Source: Vibrio furnissii CIP 102972
GTDB taxonomy: Bacteria; Pseudomonadota; Gammaproteobacteria; Enterobacterales; Vibrionaceae
DNA: 64,000 nt
Assembly (NCBI RefSeq): GCF_000176175.1
Contig: NZ_ACZP01000013.1
Location: forward strand, 620,001-684,000
Reading direction: 5' to 3'
Position numbers and translations under genes: made by a program. The notes under the pieces are model-generated. The model did not search any database and had not been told where the DNA came from. It saw only the letters and a list, made by a program, of their open reading frames with translations. Positions 54,997 through 63,276 of this stretch are shown here, one piece after another (positions within the stretch are counted from its first letter, which is position 1; every line of letters begins with the position of its first letter).

Positions 54997-55752
54997 TTAA
55001 TGGCTAGCACTCAGAGCTTCATCTAAAGTCTTTACTTTTTCTAAAGTATAAACTTTGTTCACCTTATCCCATGGAATCGGATCAGTCGACACACCTTCAT
55101 CTTCAGCTCTTTTTTTAACATCAGTAAAATATGAGCCTTTCTTATAATCCTCGATAAGTTTCCGATTGCTATCATTATCAATAATTCTGTCTGGTGGTAG
55201 CTCTTTAACATAAATCATTTCATCACATCCTTTGAGCCAGACTTTTGCATTTCCATTCGGTAGTAAACCAAAAACTAACTCCGTACGGAAACAATCATGA
55301 ATAACAAAGCCACTTTCAAGCGTATAACTAAGGTTGATAGACATCAGCCGTTTAACTGACTCGTCAAGTTCATATTTGGTTACGTAAAACTTAGGATTTA
55401 CCAAAGATGCCCAATAAATATAAATGTAGTCTGGTAAATGAGTTGTACCACCGATTTGGTCGCGTCGTACTATGCTTATTGAATGCAACGGTAGTCCGTA
55501 TCCGTCATAGTCTGGTAGTTTTTTCCGCGCATTACTTAATTCGCTTCTCGTCATAAACTGCGTAAAATTATGCAGTAATGAAGTCCAATCTTCCTCCTCA
55601 TTCACACCATAAGCCTGAGTGACATTTACCGGATAGAATGAAGGCATAACAACGCCAACTTGCCACTTTTTCCCAGGTACTGGCGAAGCGTCCGAAGCGC
55701 AAGCAATCAATAGAAGCGATATTACAGATGCAATTATATATTTATAATTCAA
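54997..55752 (-). CDS. Lipoprotein immunity protein for the Tle1-like effector (predicted)
   Basis: 251 residues from a TTG start (MNYKYIIASVISLLLIACAS): a lipoprotein signal with lipobox LIAC, so the protein is anchored in the periplasm. The TTG is preferred because AAAAGGGGAAA lies just upstream and gives a standard signal peptide; an ATG at 55776 would add eight residues and overlap the effector gene. No known domain was recognised. Position after a lipase effector is the usual immunity arrangement (Tli1 type). Codon use is AT-rich like the effector. Confidence 0.75.
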   Translation of the reverse strand: MNYKYIIASVISLLLIACASDASPVPGKKWQVGVVMPSFYPVNVTQAYGVNEEEDWTSLLHNFTQFMTRSELSNARKKLPDYDGYGLPLHSISIVRRDQIGGTTHLPDYIYIYWASLVNPKFYVTKYELDESVKRLMSINLSYTLESGFVIHDCFRTELVFGLLPNGNAKVWLKGCDEMIYVKELPPDRIIDNDSNRKLIEDYKKGSYFTDVKKRAEDEGVSTDPIPWDKVNKVYTLEKVKTLDEALSASH

Positions 55753-55753
55753 A

Positions 55754-57871
55754 TCATTTCCCCTTTTCACATTCATAACTGGCCCGTCTGTAACAATTCT
55801 GTTTTTCATCCCAGAGGGGTTCCATACCAATATCGCCGCCCGATGAATGATGATACAAGCCCATTTTCATGAATGCATCTTTAAGTTTTTTGTCACTCAG
55901 CCTTTTGGACAAAGAGTCATAATCTCCACATTTGGCTGATTCTAATATTTCGTCATTAAATTTTCTGAAACCAATCGTATCAATATCTTGCACCTTATAT
56001 TGACTTTTTTTAAGCAGTGAATCAGACCAAACTCTTCCATTTTCATCATTAAATGGAACACCATGAAATTCTGATAATCCGTACATCAAGCGAAGATAAA
56101 GCCTAGACAGATCACCTGAAACCAAACGTTTAATATAGAGACGCCCAATGACCGTTCCACTATCCCTGTCGTTTCCTCTATTTCTTACCTCAAATTCTGG
56201 TTCAGAATAGTCGCTCTCATTCCATCCAGTTAACCGATCTCTTTCCTTATATTCCATCAACTTAGATTTTATATATTTCTTAGCTCGTTCTTTCTCCCAT
56301 TCACCAGAAAAAGATCTGCTGATTTTCTTTACCAACTTATTCTCAAACATTGGAAGTAAAAAATCTTTTTGGATATAACTTTGCCGAGAATGATAGCCAC
56401 CACCTATATCTGAGTGTGCACCTGGTAACACAAATTCATAAAAGTGTTGTTCATCTCTCGAGTTGAGATGATTCAAACTAAAGTTGTTCCGACATTCAAT
56501 GGTTGGGTCAGCGGTTAGGTGTACAACGCGCCGTACACGTTCAGGATCGAGCCAAAGTCGCACGTCTCCATTGTCTGTGTGTGTTGAAAAATCAAAAGAC
56601 AAAAGATCGACAACAGAAGCAACAGTGTCGAATAACCCTGCAAAGCTAATTTCACAACTTGCCTTGCCTTCATCTTTCTCGTCCCAATCAAATCCGAACT
56701 TCAAAGGTAATCCTGCATTGGCACATGCCTTTGAAAATACAGGTACAAACTCACCATGTTTACCATCCAATACCACATTTACAAAATGCCTAGCAGCAGC
56801 AGCCCCTCGACTGAAACCAAAAACATCGAATTGTAACTTACTAATGCCATCTATATCTGAACCAACTTGGTTACGAATGTCGGAAGCCACGTATTCCATA
56901 CTTTTTGAAAGTTGATCAATACCTGTGGAGACCTTAGCCGTTACGCCATACTTGCCTGTTCCAAGTCCTTGCCCAATCAGAGATTCATCTGCTGGAGATA
57001 TATTTGTGCTGTTGCCTGTTCCAATTCCTGTTACATATTGCGCATGAGAAAACGTCTTGATTTCTTCAAAATATGTATTATCGGAATATAAATCATACAG
57101 TTTCTGAACATTAGTCAGCTCATTGGTTGCACTACCTTCCACGGTTTCGATTTCCCCGTCATCGTTTTTAAACAATGAGATAAAGAAGTTATCTTTCTTA
57201 GGATACGCAAAACAGTCATCAGAAAGCAGCACTTCTGGTATAGCATTTTTAGGGTAACCGGTTTTTCTGGAAAGAATGTCGCAGTCAGCTTCGTATTTTA
57301 CCTTCCAAGTGGAATAGTATTTTTCCAGTTCCTGCTTACCCCATTTCGCACCATAGGTATTGTTGGCAGTGCCATCGAAGAACATGCCGACACGCAAGGT
57401 GATAAACTTGTATGCTCTGACCTGAAGAACATACGTTTTATCGACGATCAATTTAACTGCATCACCTTTCCCTTTCTGATGGTAAGTCGGCAGTGTTACT
57501 TTCTCGGGTAACAGCGTGAGATCGCCAGTGGTGATTTCTGCATATTTCACGAGGCCACCATTGTGACCGCTATAACCAGCAGCAAAGTCTTTGGTCGGCT
57601 TATCCGTGCTATTTCTCGGATGAGTTTCAGCTTGAGCTTCGAGAATCCATGGCTCTGCGTCTAAAACCAGTTGTACCGGGCCGGGCGGTAGCTGCTCAAT
57701 CAAAATGGGGGCATCACTCAGTTCGACAGGATGTTCAACTTGATTGGAGTCAACCAGTACACCAGTCACCCCCGAGAATGGTTGATTATTTTCATCTCGA
57801 ACAAGAATTTCTATCCAGTGAGTTAACTGTTGGCATGGTAAGCAATAAGCGTTGGTTCCTGTACTGCTCAT
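55754..57871 (-). CDS. T6SS phospholipase effector, Tle1-like (DUF2235)
   Basis: 705 residues. N-terminal part (about 1-150) is a beta-rich module of the T6SS-cargo kind, with LTHWIEILVRDENNQPFSGV. From about 165 comes the DUF2235 hydrolase: LRVGMFFDGTANN, the nucleophile elbow VFGFSRGAAAARHFVN (GFSRG) and GAHSDIGGGYH with the likely Asp/His. Tle1 enzymes are phospholipases (PLA2) delivered into target periplasm. The start overlaps the DUF4123 adaptor gene by 4 bp (ATGA). The middle and end of the gene are AT-rich compared with vgrG and hcp. Confidence 0.85.
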   Translation of the reverse strand: MSSTGTNAYCLPCQQLTHWIEILVRDENNQPFSGVTGVLVDSNQVEHPVELSDAPILIEQLPPGPVQLVLDAEPWILEAQAETHPRNSTDKPTKDFAAGYSGHNGGLVKYAEITTGDLTLLPEKVTLPTYHQKGKGDAVKLIVDKTYVLQVRAYKFITLRVGMFFDGTANNTYGAKWGKQELEKYYSTWKVKYEADCDILSRKTGYPKNAIPEVLLSDDCFAYPKKDNFFISLFKNDDGEIETVEGSATNELTNVQKLYDLYSDNTYFEEIKTFSHAQYVTGIGTGNSTNISPADESLIGQGLGTGKYGVTAKVSTGIDQLSKSMEYVASDIRNQVGSDIDGISKLQFDVFGFSRGAAAARHFVNVVLDGKHGEFVPVFSKACANAGLPLKFGFDWDEKDEGKASCEISFAGLFDTVASVVDLLSFDFSTHTDNGDVRLWLDPERVRRVVHLTADPTIECRNNFSLNHLNSRDEQHFYEFVLPGAHSDIGGGYHSRQSYIQKDFLLPMFENKLVKKISRSFSGEWEKERAKKYIKSKLMEYKERDRLTGWNESDYSEPEFEVRNRGNDRDSGTVIGRLYIKRLVSGDLSRLYLRLMYGLSEFHGVPFNDENGRVWSDSLLKKSQYKVQDIDTIGFRKFNDEILESAKCGDYDSLSKRLSDKKLKDAFMKMGLYHHSSGGDIGMEPLWDEKQNCYRRASYECEKGK

Positions 57872-58662
57872 ACAAATTTCTCCTGAATATTCAATAACTG
57901 TTCTTGTTCTGGATTAGATAAGTGAAAAGCGAGGCATACTTCCGTCATCGATACCGGAGTCCGTTGAACCAGCATGTTCAACACTGCCAGTTCCCCTTGT
58001 TCTGGGTTAAATCCTTGCGATTGCGCCTGAACCAAAGTCTGTTTGATGATCCCCACGGGTTGCTCAAGCGCTTCCATCGATTCGGGCAACACTTCCCAGA
58101 ACCGTTTTTCTAAAATCACGGCATGAGTTTGGGTGGAGTACAGAGGCTTAAGATGTGCCTCTTTCATTCGCCACCAAGGTGCTGATTGCAGTTCGAACGG
58201 CGTCACTCGGGTTGACGACCAGGTTTGCAATTGGTCTGTTTCGGTACAAAAAGCAGTCAATTCCTTGATGTTGCCGAATAGCGCGTTGAGATCGCTCTCG
58301 TCCATTACCATAAGCATTGGCAGTAACACTTTCGGATCGTAAAAGCGAAAGACTACTTCTTCACCATCCAACCCTGCGGTCAACAAACTACGCAAATGGT
58401 CAGTCAGATCCTGTAGATCTGCCGACGATGTGAAGAACAATCCCTGCTGCAACGTCGCTTGAGAAACCGCAGCCAAGGATTCATCGGCAGGCACCAACCA
58501 AGGTGACAATGGCATCGCATTGGCAAACATGTCCCCATAAAAAAGTGGGATGGAATGCTCGAACGCAAAACCGCCATTTTCGCTTGCGGCTTGTTTAAAA
58601 GGGTCTGCTTTGGCAAGCCAAAAGACGGGCAAGCTTTGTGTATCTAGCCACTCAGAAATCAT
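57868..58662 (-). CDS. DUF4123 T6SS effector adaptor (Tap-1/TEC-type chaperone)
   Basis: 264 residues beginning MISEWLDTQSLPVFWLAKADPF. DUF4123-type features include EHSIPLFYGDMF...SPWLVPADES, LRSLLTAGLDGEEVVFRFYDPKVLLPML, and the family's position between VgrG and its cargo. These adaptors bind the effector N-terminus and load it on VgrG. Starts and stops overlap both neighbours (ATGA), so vgrG, this gene and the effector are translationally coupled. Confidence 0.9.
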   Translation of the reverse strand: MISEWLDTQSLPVFWLAKADPFKQAASENGGFAFEHSIPLFYGDMFANAMPLSPWLVPADESLAAVSQATLQQGLFFTSSADLQDLTDHLRSLLTAGLDGEEVVFRFYDPKVLLPMLMVMDESDLNALFGNIKELTAFCTETDQLQTWSSTRVTPFELQSAPWWRMKEAHLKPLYSTQTHAVILEKRFWEVLPESMEALEQPVGIIKQTLVQAQSQGFNPEQGELAVLNMLVQRTPVSMTEVCLAFHLSNPEQEQLLNIQEKFV

Positions 58663-60725
58663 GAATTACTCTCCGCGAGTGTACAAGGTTTCACTGCAGG
58701 CACATTGGCTTCCTCTGCCTGCAACAAAGCTTGGTAAGAAACCGTTTTCGGAGCATCCAGTGGCGGCGCATCGTCCAAATTGCCCGGCAGTGTGGCAGCT
58801 TGGCCACTGAAACCACTGCCACTGCCCGGGCTACCGCCCGAGTTCAGGTTCACACCTGCACCTGAAAGATGAACCCCTGCCGGGTCGACTTTCACAAAGC
58901 TGCCGCCCGCTTTCACGGTGATTTCGGAGCCAGCTTCAATGACGACCTTTTGGCCCGCTTTAATATGGACTTCAGTACCCGATTCATTCACCCAAACACT
59001 GCCGGTTTTCACATGCAATGAACCTTCAACCATCAGAGTTCGATTTCCGGTCACCGATTCACGGCTTTCGCCGCCCACCGTCAGATGCTGATTGTTTTTG
59101 ATCTGAGTAAAACGGTCGTTCTCCACCGTGAGGTGTTTGTCGTGTTGAATGACACTGGTGTGGTCATTTTCAATCAGGCTGTCAAAGTCTTTCTGCGCGT
59201 GCAGGTAAATTTGCTCACTACCCGCTTGGTCTTCAAAACTGAGTTCGTTATAACCCTGCCCCTGATGGGTTTCGGTGCGCAGCACAGTTTTGGTTTTGTT
59301 ATCCGGTAGCGTATATGGCGCGGTGTTGGTGGCGTGATAGGTACGGCCGGTGACAATCGGTTGATCGGGGTCGCCATTGAGAAACGACACAATCACTTCA
59401 TGACCGATGCGCGGTATAGCGATCATGCCATATTGGCTGCCCGCCCAACCTTGCGAGACACGCACCCAGCAGGAGCTGTGCTCATCACCGTTGGAATAGC
59501 GATCCCACGGGAAATGCAGTTTTACGCGGCCGTGTTCATCACAGAATATCTCTTCGCCTTCTGGGCCTACGACTGTGGCGATCATCGGGCCATCAAGCTG
59601 AGGTTTGGCTTGCGGCGTGGCGCGCCAAGTGCGATGCGCGGGGATGAGCGAGAATTGGTTCGCGTAGGTGGTCGCGCCATGGCCGCCAGCTTCTTCCAGC
59701 GCCTGAGGCTGAGTGCCTTGGCTGGTGACACGCACCACCAACCAGTCTCGGTTTAAGGTGTCGTCGAGGTGCTCTTGCAGGTCAAACTTCACGCCCGGAC
59801 GCAGCATCGGTTGGTTGCTTTTGCCGGTTGCGGTGTGCGCGTTGCGGCGCAAATAATCAAGGCGGATCTGGCTAAACGCTTTACCGCTGACATCGTCTTT
59901 ATAGCGCCCCGGCGCATCGAAATGTTCGTAGTCTGGCTGCTGGTAGTCCATTTCGATCCCGACCGCTTGCTGGGCAAAGGAGTATGTCGGCTTTTTGAAA
60001 CTGTAATCCTGCAGCGCCGTCTGGCTCACCTCCGATTGGGTGTGCACGCTCAGCGCCGAGATGTACGGCGATTCAATCATGCCGCCCGCCAGCGTGTTGT
60101 ACGGGATTGGCTCACCGAGTTTCGGCAGGCTGTCGGAGGCGTCGCTGAATATCAGCGTGTGCTTGCCTTCTTCATGAATGAAGCTGTACACCAGCCCTTC
60201 TTCGGCCGCTAAGCGATGGAGAAAATCTAAGTCGGTTTCACGGTACTGAACGCAGAATTCACGTTGCGCGCAGTCGCGAGTCAACGCAAAGGCATAGTCG
60301 TTGATGCCCATTTCCTGCAGCAGGATGGAGAGGATTTCCGGCACGGTGTTGAGTTGGAAGATGCGACTGTTGTGGCGCAGAGACAAACGCTCTAAAGCAG
60401 GGACTAACGTGAGTGAATAGAAGGTGTGGTGGTGGCCGGTATCGCCCTGTGTAAAGCAGCGCACAATGCCGTTTACACGTTGAACCAGCATATCGTCGCG
60501 ATAGAGCGTCAGCTCCGCGACTTTATCTACCACCATCTCCGGCGTTAAATTGGCAAGCCGACTGGCCAATTCCAGTTCATAACGAAACCCGTGGCACAGT
60601 TGTTCATTTAAGAACTGCCCATTCATGCGTTCGCTGGATAGGGTTTCCTGCCCGTCGAACCCACGCACCACCAGCGTGTCGTCCTCCAGACCTTCCACAT
60701 GAAACTGATACTTTAACGTCGCCAT
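58659..60725 (-). CDS. vgrG: T6SS spike protein VgrG
   Basis: 688 residues: gp27-like N-terminal half (MATLKYQFHVEGLEDDTLVVRG through the REFCVQYRETDLDFLHRLAAEEGLVY segment), gp5-like OB domain (GPEGEEIFCDEHGRVKLHFPWDR and GWAGSQYGMIAIPRIGHEVIVSFLNGDPDQPIVTGRTYH) and a beta-helix tail of repeats. The C-terminal 70 residues after VHLSGAGVNLNSGG form a short Gly/Pro/Ala-rich extension, not an obvious enzyme domain. It forms the spike tip and carries the effector. Confidence 0.96.
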   Translation of the reverse strand: MATLKYQFHVEGLEDDTLVVRGFDGQETLSSERMNGQFLNEQLCHGFRYELELASRLANLTPEMVVDKVAELTLYRDDMLVQRVNGIVRCFTQGDTGHHHTFYSLTLVPALERLSLRHNSRIFQLNTVPEILSILLQEMGINDYAFALTRDCAQREFCVQYRETDLDFLHRLAAEEGLVYSFIHEEGKHTLIFSDASDSLPKLGEPIPYNTLAGGMIESPYISALSVHTQSEVSQTALQDYSFKKPTYSFAQQAVGIEMDYQQPDYEHFDAPGRYKDDVSGKAFSQIRLDYLRRNAHTATGKSNQPMLRPGVKFDLQEHLDDTLNRDWLVVRVTSQGTQPQALEEAGGHGATTYANQFSLIPAHRTWRATPQAKPQLDGPMIATVVGPEGEEIFCDEHGRVKLHFPWDRYSNGDEHSSCWVRVSQGWAGSQYGMIAIPRIGHEVIVSFLNGDPDQPIVTGRTYHATNTAPYTLPDNKTKTVLRTETHQGQGYNELSFEDQAGSEQIYLHAQKDFDSLIENDHTSVIQHDKHLTVENDRFTQIKNNQHLTVGGESRESVTGNRTLMVEGSLHVKTGSVWVNESGTEVHIKAGQKVVIEAGSEITVKAGGSFVKVDPAGVHLSGAGVNLNSGGSPGSGSGFSGQAATLPGNLDDAPPLDAPKTVSYQALLQAEEANVPAVKPCTLAESNS

Positions 60726-60755
60726 CCTGCCATTCCTTCATACTCAGTAAAAATG

Positions 60756-60833
60756 GTGAAACCTTAAGCGCAAAACACCCGAAACCGAGCGGATGCTAGG
60801 GTGCGGGTTGGATGCTTTGTGCTTAAGGTTCAC
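60756..60833. repeat. Imperfect inverted repeat between hcp and vgrG
   Basis: Arms 60756-60774 (GTGAAACCTTAAGCGCAAA) and 60816-60833 pair over about 17 positions with one bulge and one G-T pair. A second inner pairing (CACCC 60776-60780 with GGGTG 60799-60803) extends the structure. It stands in the hcp-vgrG mRNA linker. Confidence 0.6.
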
Positions 60834-60836
60834 AAG

Positions 60837-60860
60837 GTTGCCCGCCTGAAGACGGGCAAC
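60837..60860 (-). terminator. Hairpin 3' of hcp, no U-tract
   Basis: A perfect 8-bp stem (GTTGCCCG / CGGGCAAC) with an 8-nt loop, 16 bp after the hcp stop codon. Without a U-tract it is probably an mRNA processing or stabilising element, or a partial attenuator, that favours hcp over vgrG. Confidence 0.6.
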
Positions 60861-60876
60861 GCAGCTCGCGCGTAAA

Positions 60877-61395
60877 TTACGCTTCGACTGGTTTACGCCA
60901 ATCGTCTGAGCCTGAAGTACCCGCATTCACGTGATCCCACGTGATTTTGCGGTAAGACATTGAAACAGTCAGGTTCTGAGTGAAATCAGATTTTGCTGGG
61001 TCTTGGCAGTGTGGCATTTCACATTGAATATCCACGATAGACGCGTTTTCCAGCTTGGTGGTGAAGAAGTTTTCTTGTTTGCCTTCGATAGACGTGCGGT
61101 ACCATTTCAGTTCAACAGTCGTCATCTTCTCGCCTGAAGCCAGTGCGTTGTACAGCAAAGGAACGGCTTTGTTCAGAGACACGGTGAATTTGAATGGTTT
61201 GTGCACACGTTGACCTGAAGGCTGGCCTGATTGTGGGTCAGTTGGTACGGTAACGATATGGTCGAACTGCTGAACCAGCATTTCGTCTTCATGACCTTCA
61301 ACGAATGAATCGCCGATAGAATCCGCAGTACAAGCGCCTGCAGTGATAAGACCCTGAGTTTGACCTTCGATAGAGATATAACATGGAGTTGGCAT
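60877..61395 (-). CDS. hcp: T6SS tube protein Hcp
   Basis: 172 residues: MPTPCYISIEGQTQGLITAG opens the protein; GHEDEMLVQQFDHIV, HKPFKFTVSLNKAVPLLYNAL and WYRTSIEGKQENFFTTKLENASI are Hcp-family blocks. It stacks as hexameric rings to make the inner tube. First gene of the auxiliary operon, behind a candidate sigma-54 promoter. Sequence resembles V. cholerae Hcp. Confidence 0.97.
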   Translation of the reverse strand: MPTPCYISIEGQTQGLITAGACTADSIGDSFVEGHEDEMLVQQFDHIVTVPTDPQSGQPSGQRVHKPFKFTVSLNKAVPLLYNALASGEKMTTVELKWYRTSIEGKQENFFTTKLENASIVDIQCEMPHCQDPAKSDFTQNLTVSMSYRKITWDHVNAGTSGSDDWRKPVEA

Positions 61396-61729
61396 TGCTC
61401 ATTCCTTTCTAACTGGTTGTTTATCAGGCAACGGGTTAAGACAACCTTTGCCATTCGATAAAACGTTCGTGATGTAAGTGCGCTCAGCGCGAATTCAGTG
61501 AGTAAGGGAGCAAAGTCGATGCCACTTTGGCATTCCATTAAAATCAACCAGTTATATTTAAATTATTGCCATTAGAGCAACAAACTGCCTTTGTTCAAGC
61601 AAGATCTTGCTTGTCGGGCAAGGTTCACGTCGCTGGGTCAGGTCACCAAAACACCGATTCAGGTCACTTGTTAATTTGTAGCACGTTGGTACACTTCTCT
61701 CTCATTTTTCGTCAAGGAAGGCTATTCTC
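61396..61729. other. Divergent promoter region of hcp and the carboxypeptidase gene
   Basis: About 330 bp without a gene. It carries a candidate sigma-54 promoter for hcp and a roughly 115-nt hcp leader. AT-rich stretches between 61540 and 61640 could be activator or silencer binding sites. The promoter of the carboxypeptidase gene must be close to 61700 but is not resolved. Confidence 0.7.
61510..61524 (-). promoter_or_regulatory. Candidate sigma-54 (RpoN) promoter of hcp
   Basis: On the minus strand TGGCAT-CGACT-TTGC has -24 and -12 elements spaced 5 bp (consensus TGGCAC-N5-TTGC), with one deviation. It lies 115 bp upstream of hcp. V. cholerae hcp operons depend on RpoN and the T6SS regulator VasH, so the assignment fits. 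Confidence 0.7.
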
Positions 61730-63214
61730 ATGAGTGCATTCGATAAATTAGTTAAACACTCTAAAAAGGTTTCTCACTTCAATCATTTGTCTGCCATCTG
61801 CGGTTGGGATCAAGCGGCGGTGATGCCGACGGGTGGCGCTCAAGCGCGTTCAGAAGCAATGGCTGAACTCTCTGTTCATATTCATGGTTTGATGACGCAG
61901 CCGCAACTTGGTGATTGGTTTGCCGAAGCAGAAGCGGAAAGTCTCAATAGCGAACAAACCGCTGTCCTGCGCGAGATGAAACGCCATTGGCAACAAGCCA
62001 ACGTATTGCCTGAATCTTTGGTGGAAGCCAAATCACTGGCTGGCTCAAAGTGTGAACATGCCTGGCGCTCTCAGCGCAAAGCAAACGACTGGGCCGGGTT
62101 TGAAAAGAACTGGGCTGAAGTGGTGAAGTTATCTCAAGAAGAAGCACAAATCCGTGCTGAAGCGACGGGCGCCACGCCTTACGATGCGATGCTGGAACTC
62201 TATGAACCCGGCACGACGACAGAATCTTTGAACCGCGTGTTCAGCGATGTAAAAAGTTGGCTCCCAGAGATGATCGATCAAGCGATTGAGAAGCAGCGTT
62301 CTGAATCGGTGTTAGAGCCGAAAGGCTACTACCCAACACATAATCAAAAAGCGCTCGGCCTTGACGTCATGAAACTGCTTCAGTTCGATTTCGATCATGG
62401 TCGTTTGGATGAAAGTGTCCATCCATTCTGCGGCGGCGTGCCTAGCGATGTGCGAATCACAACGCGTTACAACGATAATGAATTCGTGCAATCGCTGATG
62501 GGGATCGTGCATGAAACAGGTCACGCACGCTACGAGCAAGGATTGCCAAAGCATCTGACGGGAACCCCAGCAGGTGAAGCGCGTTCGATGGGCATTCATG
62601 AATCACAATCCCTGTTCTTTGAAATGCAGTTGGGTCGTAGCCCTGCATTTATCGATCATTTGGCGCGTTTGTCTGCGGATCACTTTGGCGCTCACAATGA
62701 CAAAGTGTTTCAAATCGACAACATTCAAAAGCTGTATACACGAGTGAAGAAAGACTTTATTCGTGTGGATGCCGATGAGCTCACCTACCCTGCACACGTT
62801 ATTCTGCGTTATGAAATTGAGCGTGATCTGATGAACGGCGCGATCAAACATACAGACGTCCCTGAGCTATGGGACGAGAAAATGAGCGCGTCTTTAGGCC
62901 TGAGCACCAAAGGTAACTATCAGAATGGATGTATGCAGGACATTCATTGGACCGACGGTAGTTTCGGCTATTTCCCAAGCTACACCTTGGGTGCGATGTA
63001 CGCGGCGCAATTTATGGCCACCATGAAACAGAGTGTTGATGTGGATGCGGTGATTCGCAGCGGCGACTTATCTCCGATTTTTGCTTGGCTACACAGTAAT
63101 ATTTGGAGCAAAGGTAGCCTATTCACAACAGATGAACTCGTGAAACACGCGACGGGTGAAACACTCAACGCCAAGCATTTCAAAGCGCATCTAGAAGATC
63201 GTTATTTGAAATAA
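61730..63214 (+). CDS. M32-family metallocarboxypeptidase
   Basis: 494 residues of the thermostable carboxypeptidase (Taq type) family: GIVHETGHARYEQGLP carries the HEXXH zinc site, followed by GIHESQSLFFE with the glutamate ligand and HVILRYEIERDL. It cleaves C-terminal residues of peptides in the cytoplasm. The same gene adjoins the hcp cluster in V. cholerae (VC1414, from memory). Monocistronic. Confidence 0.95.
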   Translation: MSAFDKLVKHSKKVSHFNHLSAICGWDQAAVMPTGGAQARSEAMAELSVHIHGLMTQPQLGDWFAEAEAESLNSEQTAVLREMKRHWQQANVLPESLVEAKSLAGSKCEHAWRSQRKANDWAGFEKNWAEVVKLSQEEAQIRAEATGATPYDAMLELYEPGTTTESLNRVFSDVKSWLPEMIDQAIEKQRSESVLEPKGYYPTHNQKALGLDVMKLLQFDFDHGRLDESVHPFCGGVPSDVRITTRYNDNEFVQSLMGIVHETGHARYEQGLPKHLTGTPAGEARSMGIHESQSLFFEMQLGRSPAFIDHLARLSADHFGAHNDKVFQIDNIQKLYTRVKKDFIRVDADELTYPAHVILRYEIERDLMNGAIKHTDVPELWDEKMSASLGLSTKGNYQNGCMQDIHWTDGSFGYFPSYTLGAMYAAQFMATMKQSVDVDAVIRSGDLSPIFAWLHSNIWSKGSLFTTDELVKHATGETLNAKHFKAHLEDRYLK

Positions 63215-63216
63215 AC

Positions 63217-63229
63217 GTGACATCATCAC
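63217..63229. other. One-mismatch matS site
   Basis: GTGACATCATCAC differs from GTGACRNYGTCAC at one position (A for G). It lies just after the carboxypeptidase stop codon. Another one-mismatch site (GTGACAACGTGAC) is at 35436-35448. Occupancy by MatP is uncertain. Confidence 0.3.
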
Positions 63230-63235
63230 AACCGA

Positions 63236-63266
63236 AAAGAAAGAGCCGCGAATGCGGCTCTTTTTG
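63236..63266. terminator. Bidirectional terminator after the carboxypeptidase gene
   Basis: Stem AAGAGCCGC / GCGGCTCTT with loop GAAT, A-rich before and T-rich after, between two convergent genes. Confidence 0.9.
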
Positions 63267-63276
63267 TCAACGAGGA

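Noticed and set aside
61173-61547. Minus-strand frame overlapping hcp in another register
   Set aside because: It runs out of frame with the clear Hcp protein and has no family features.
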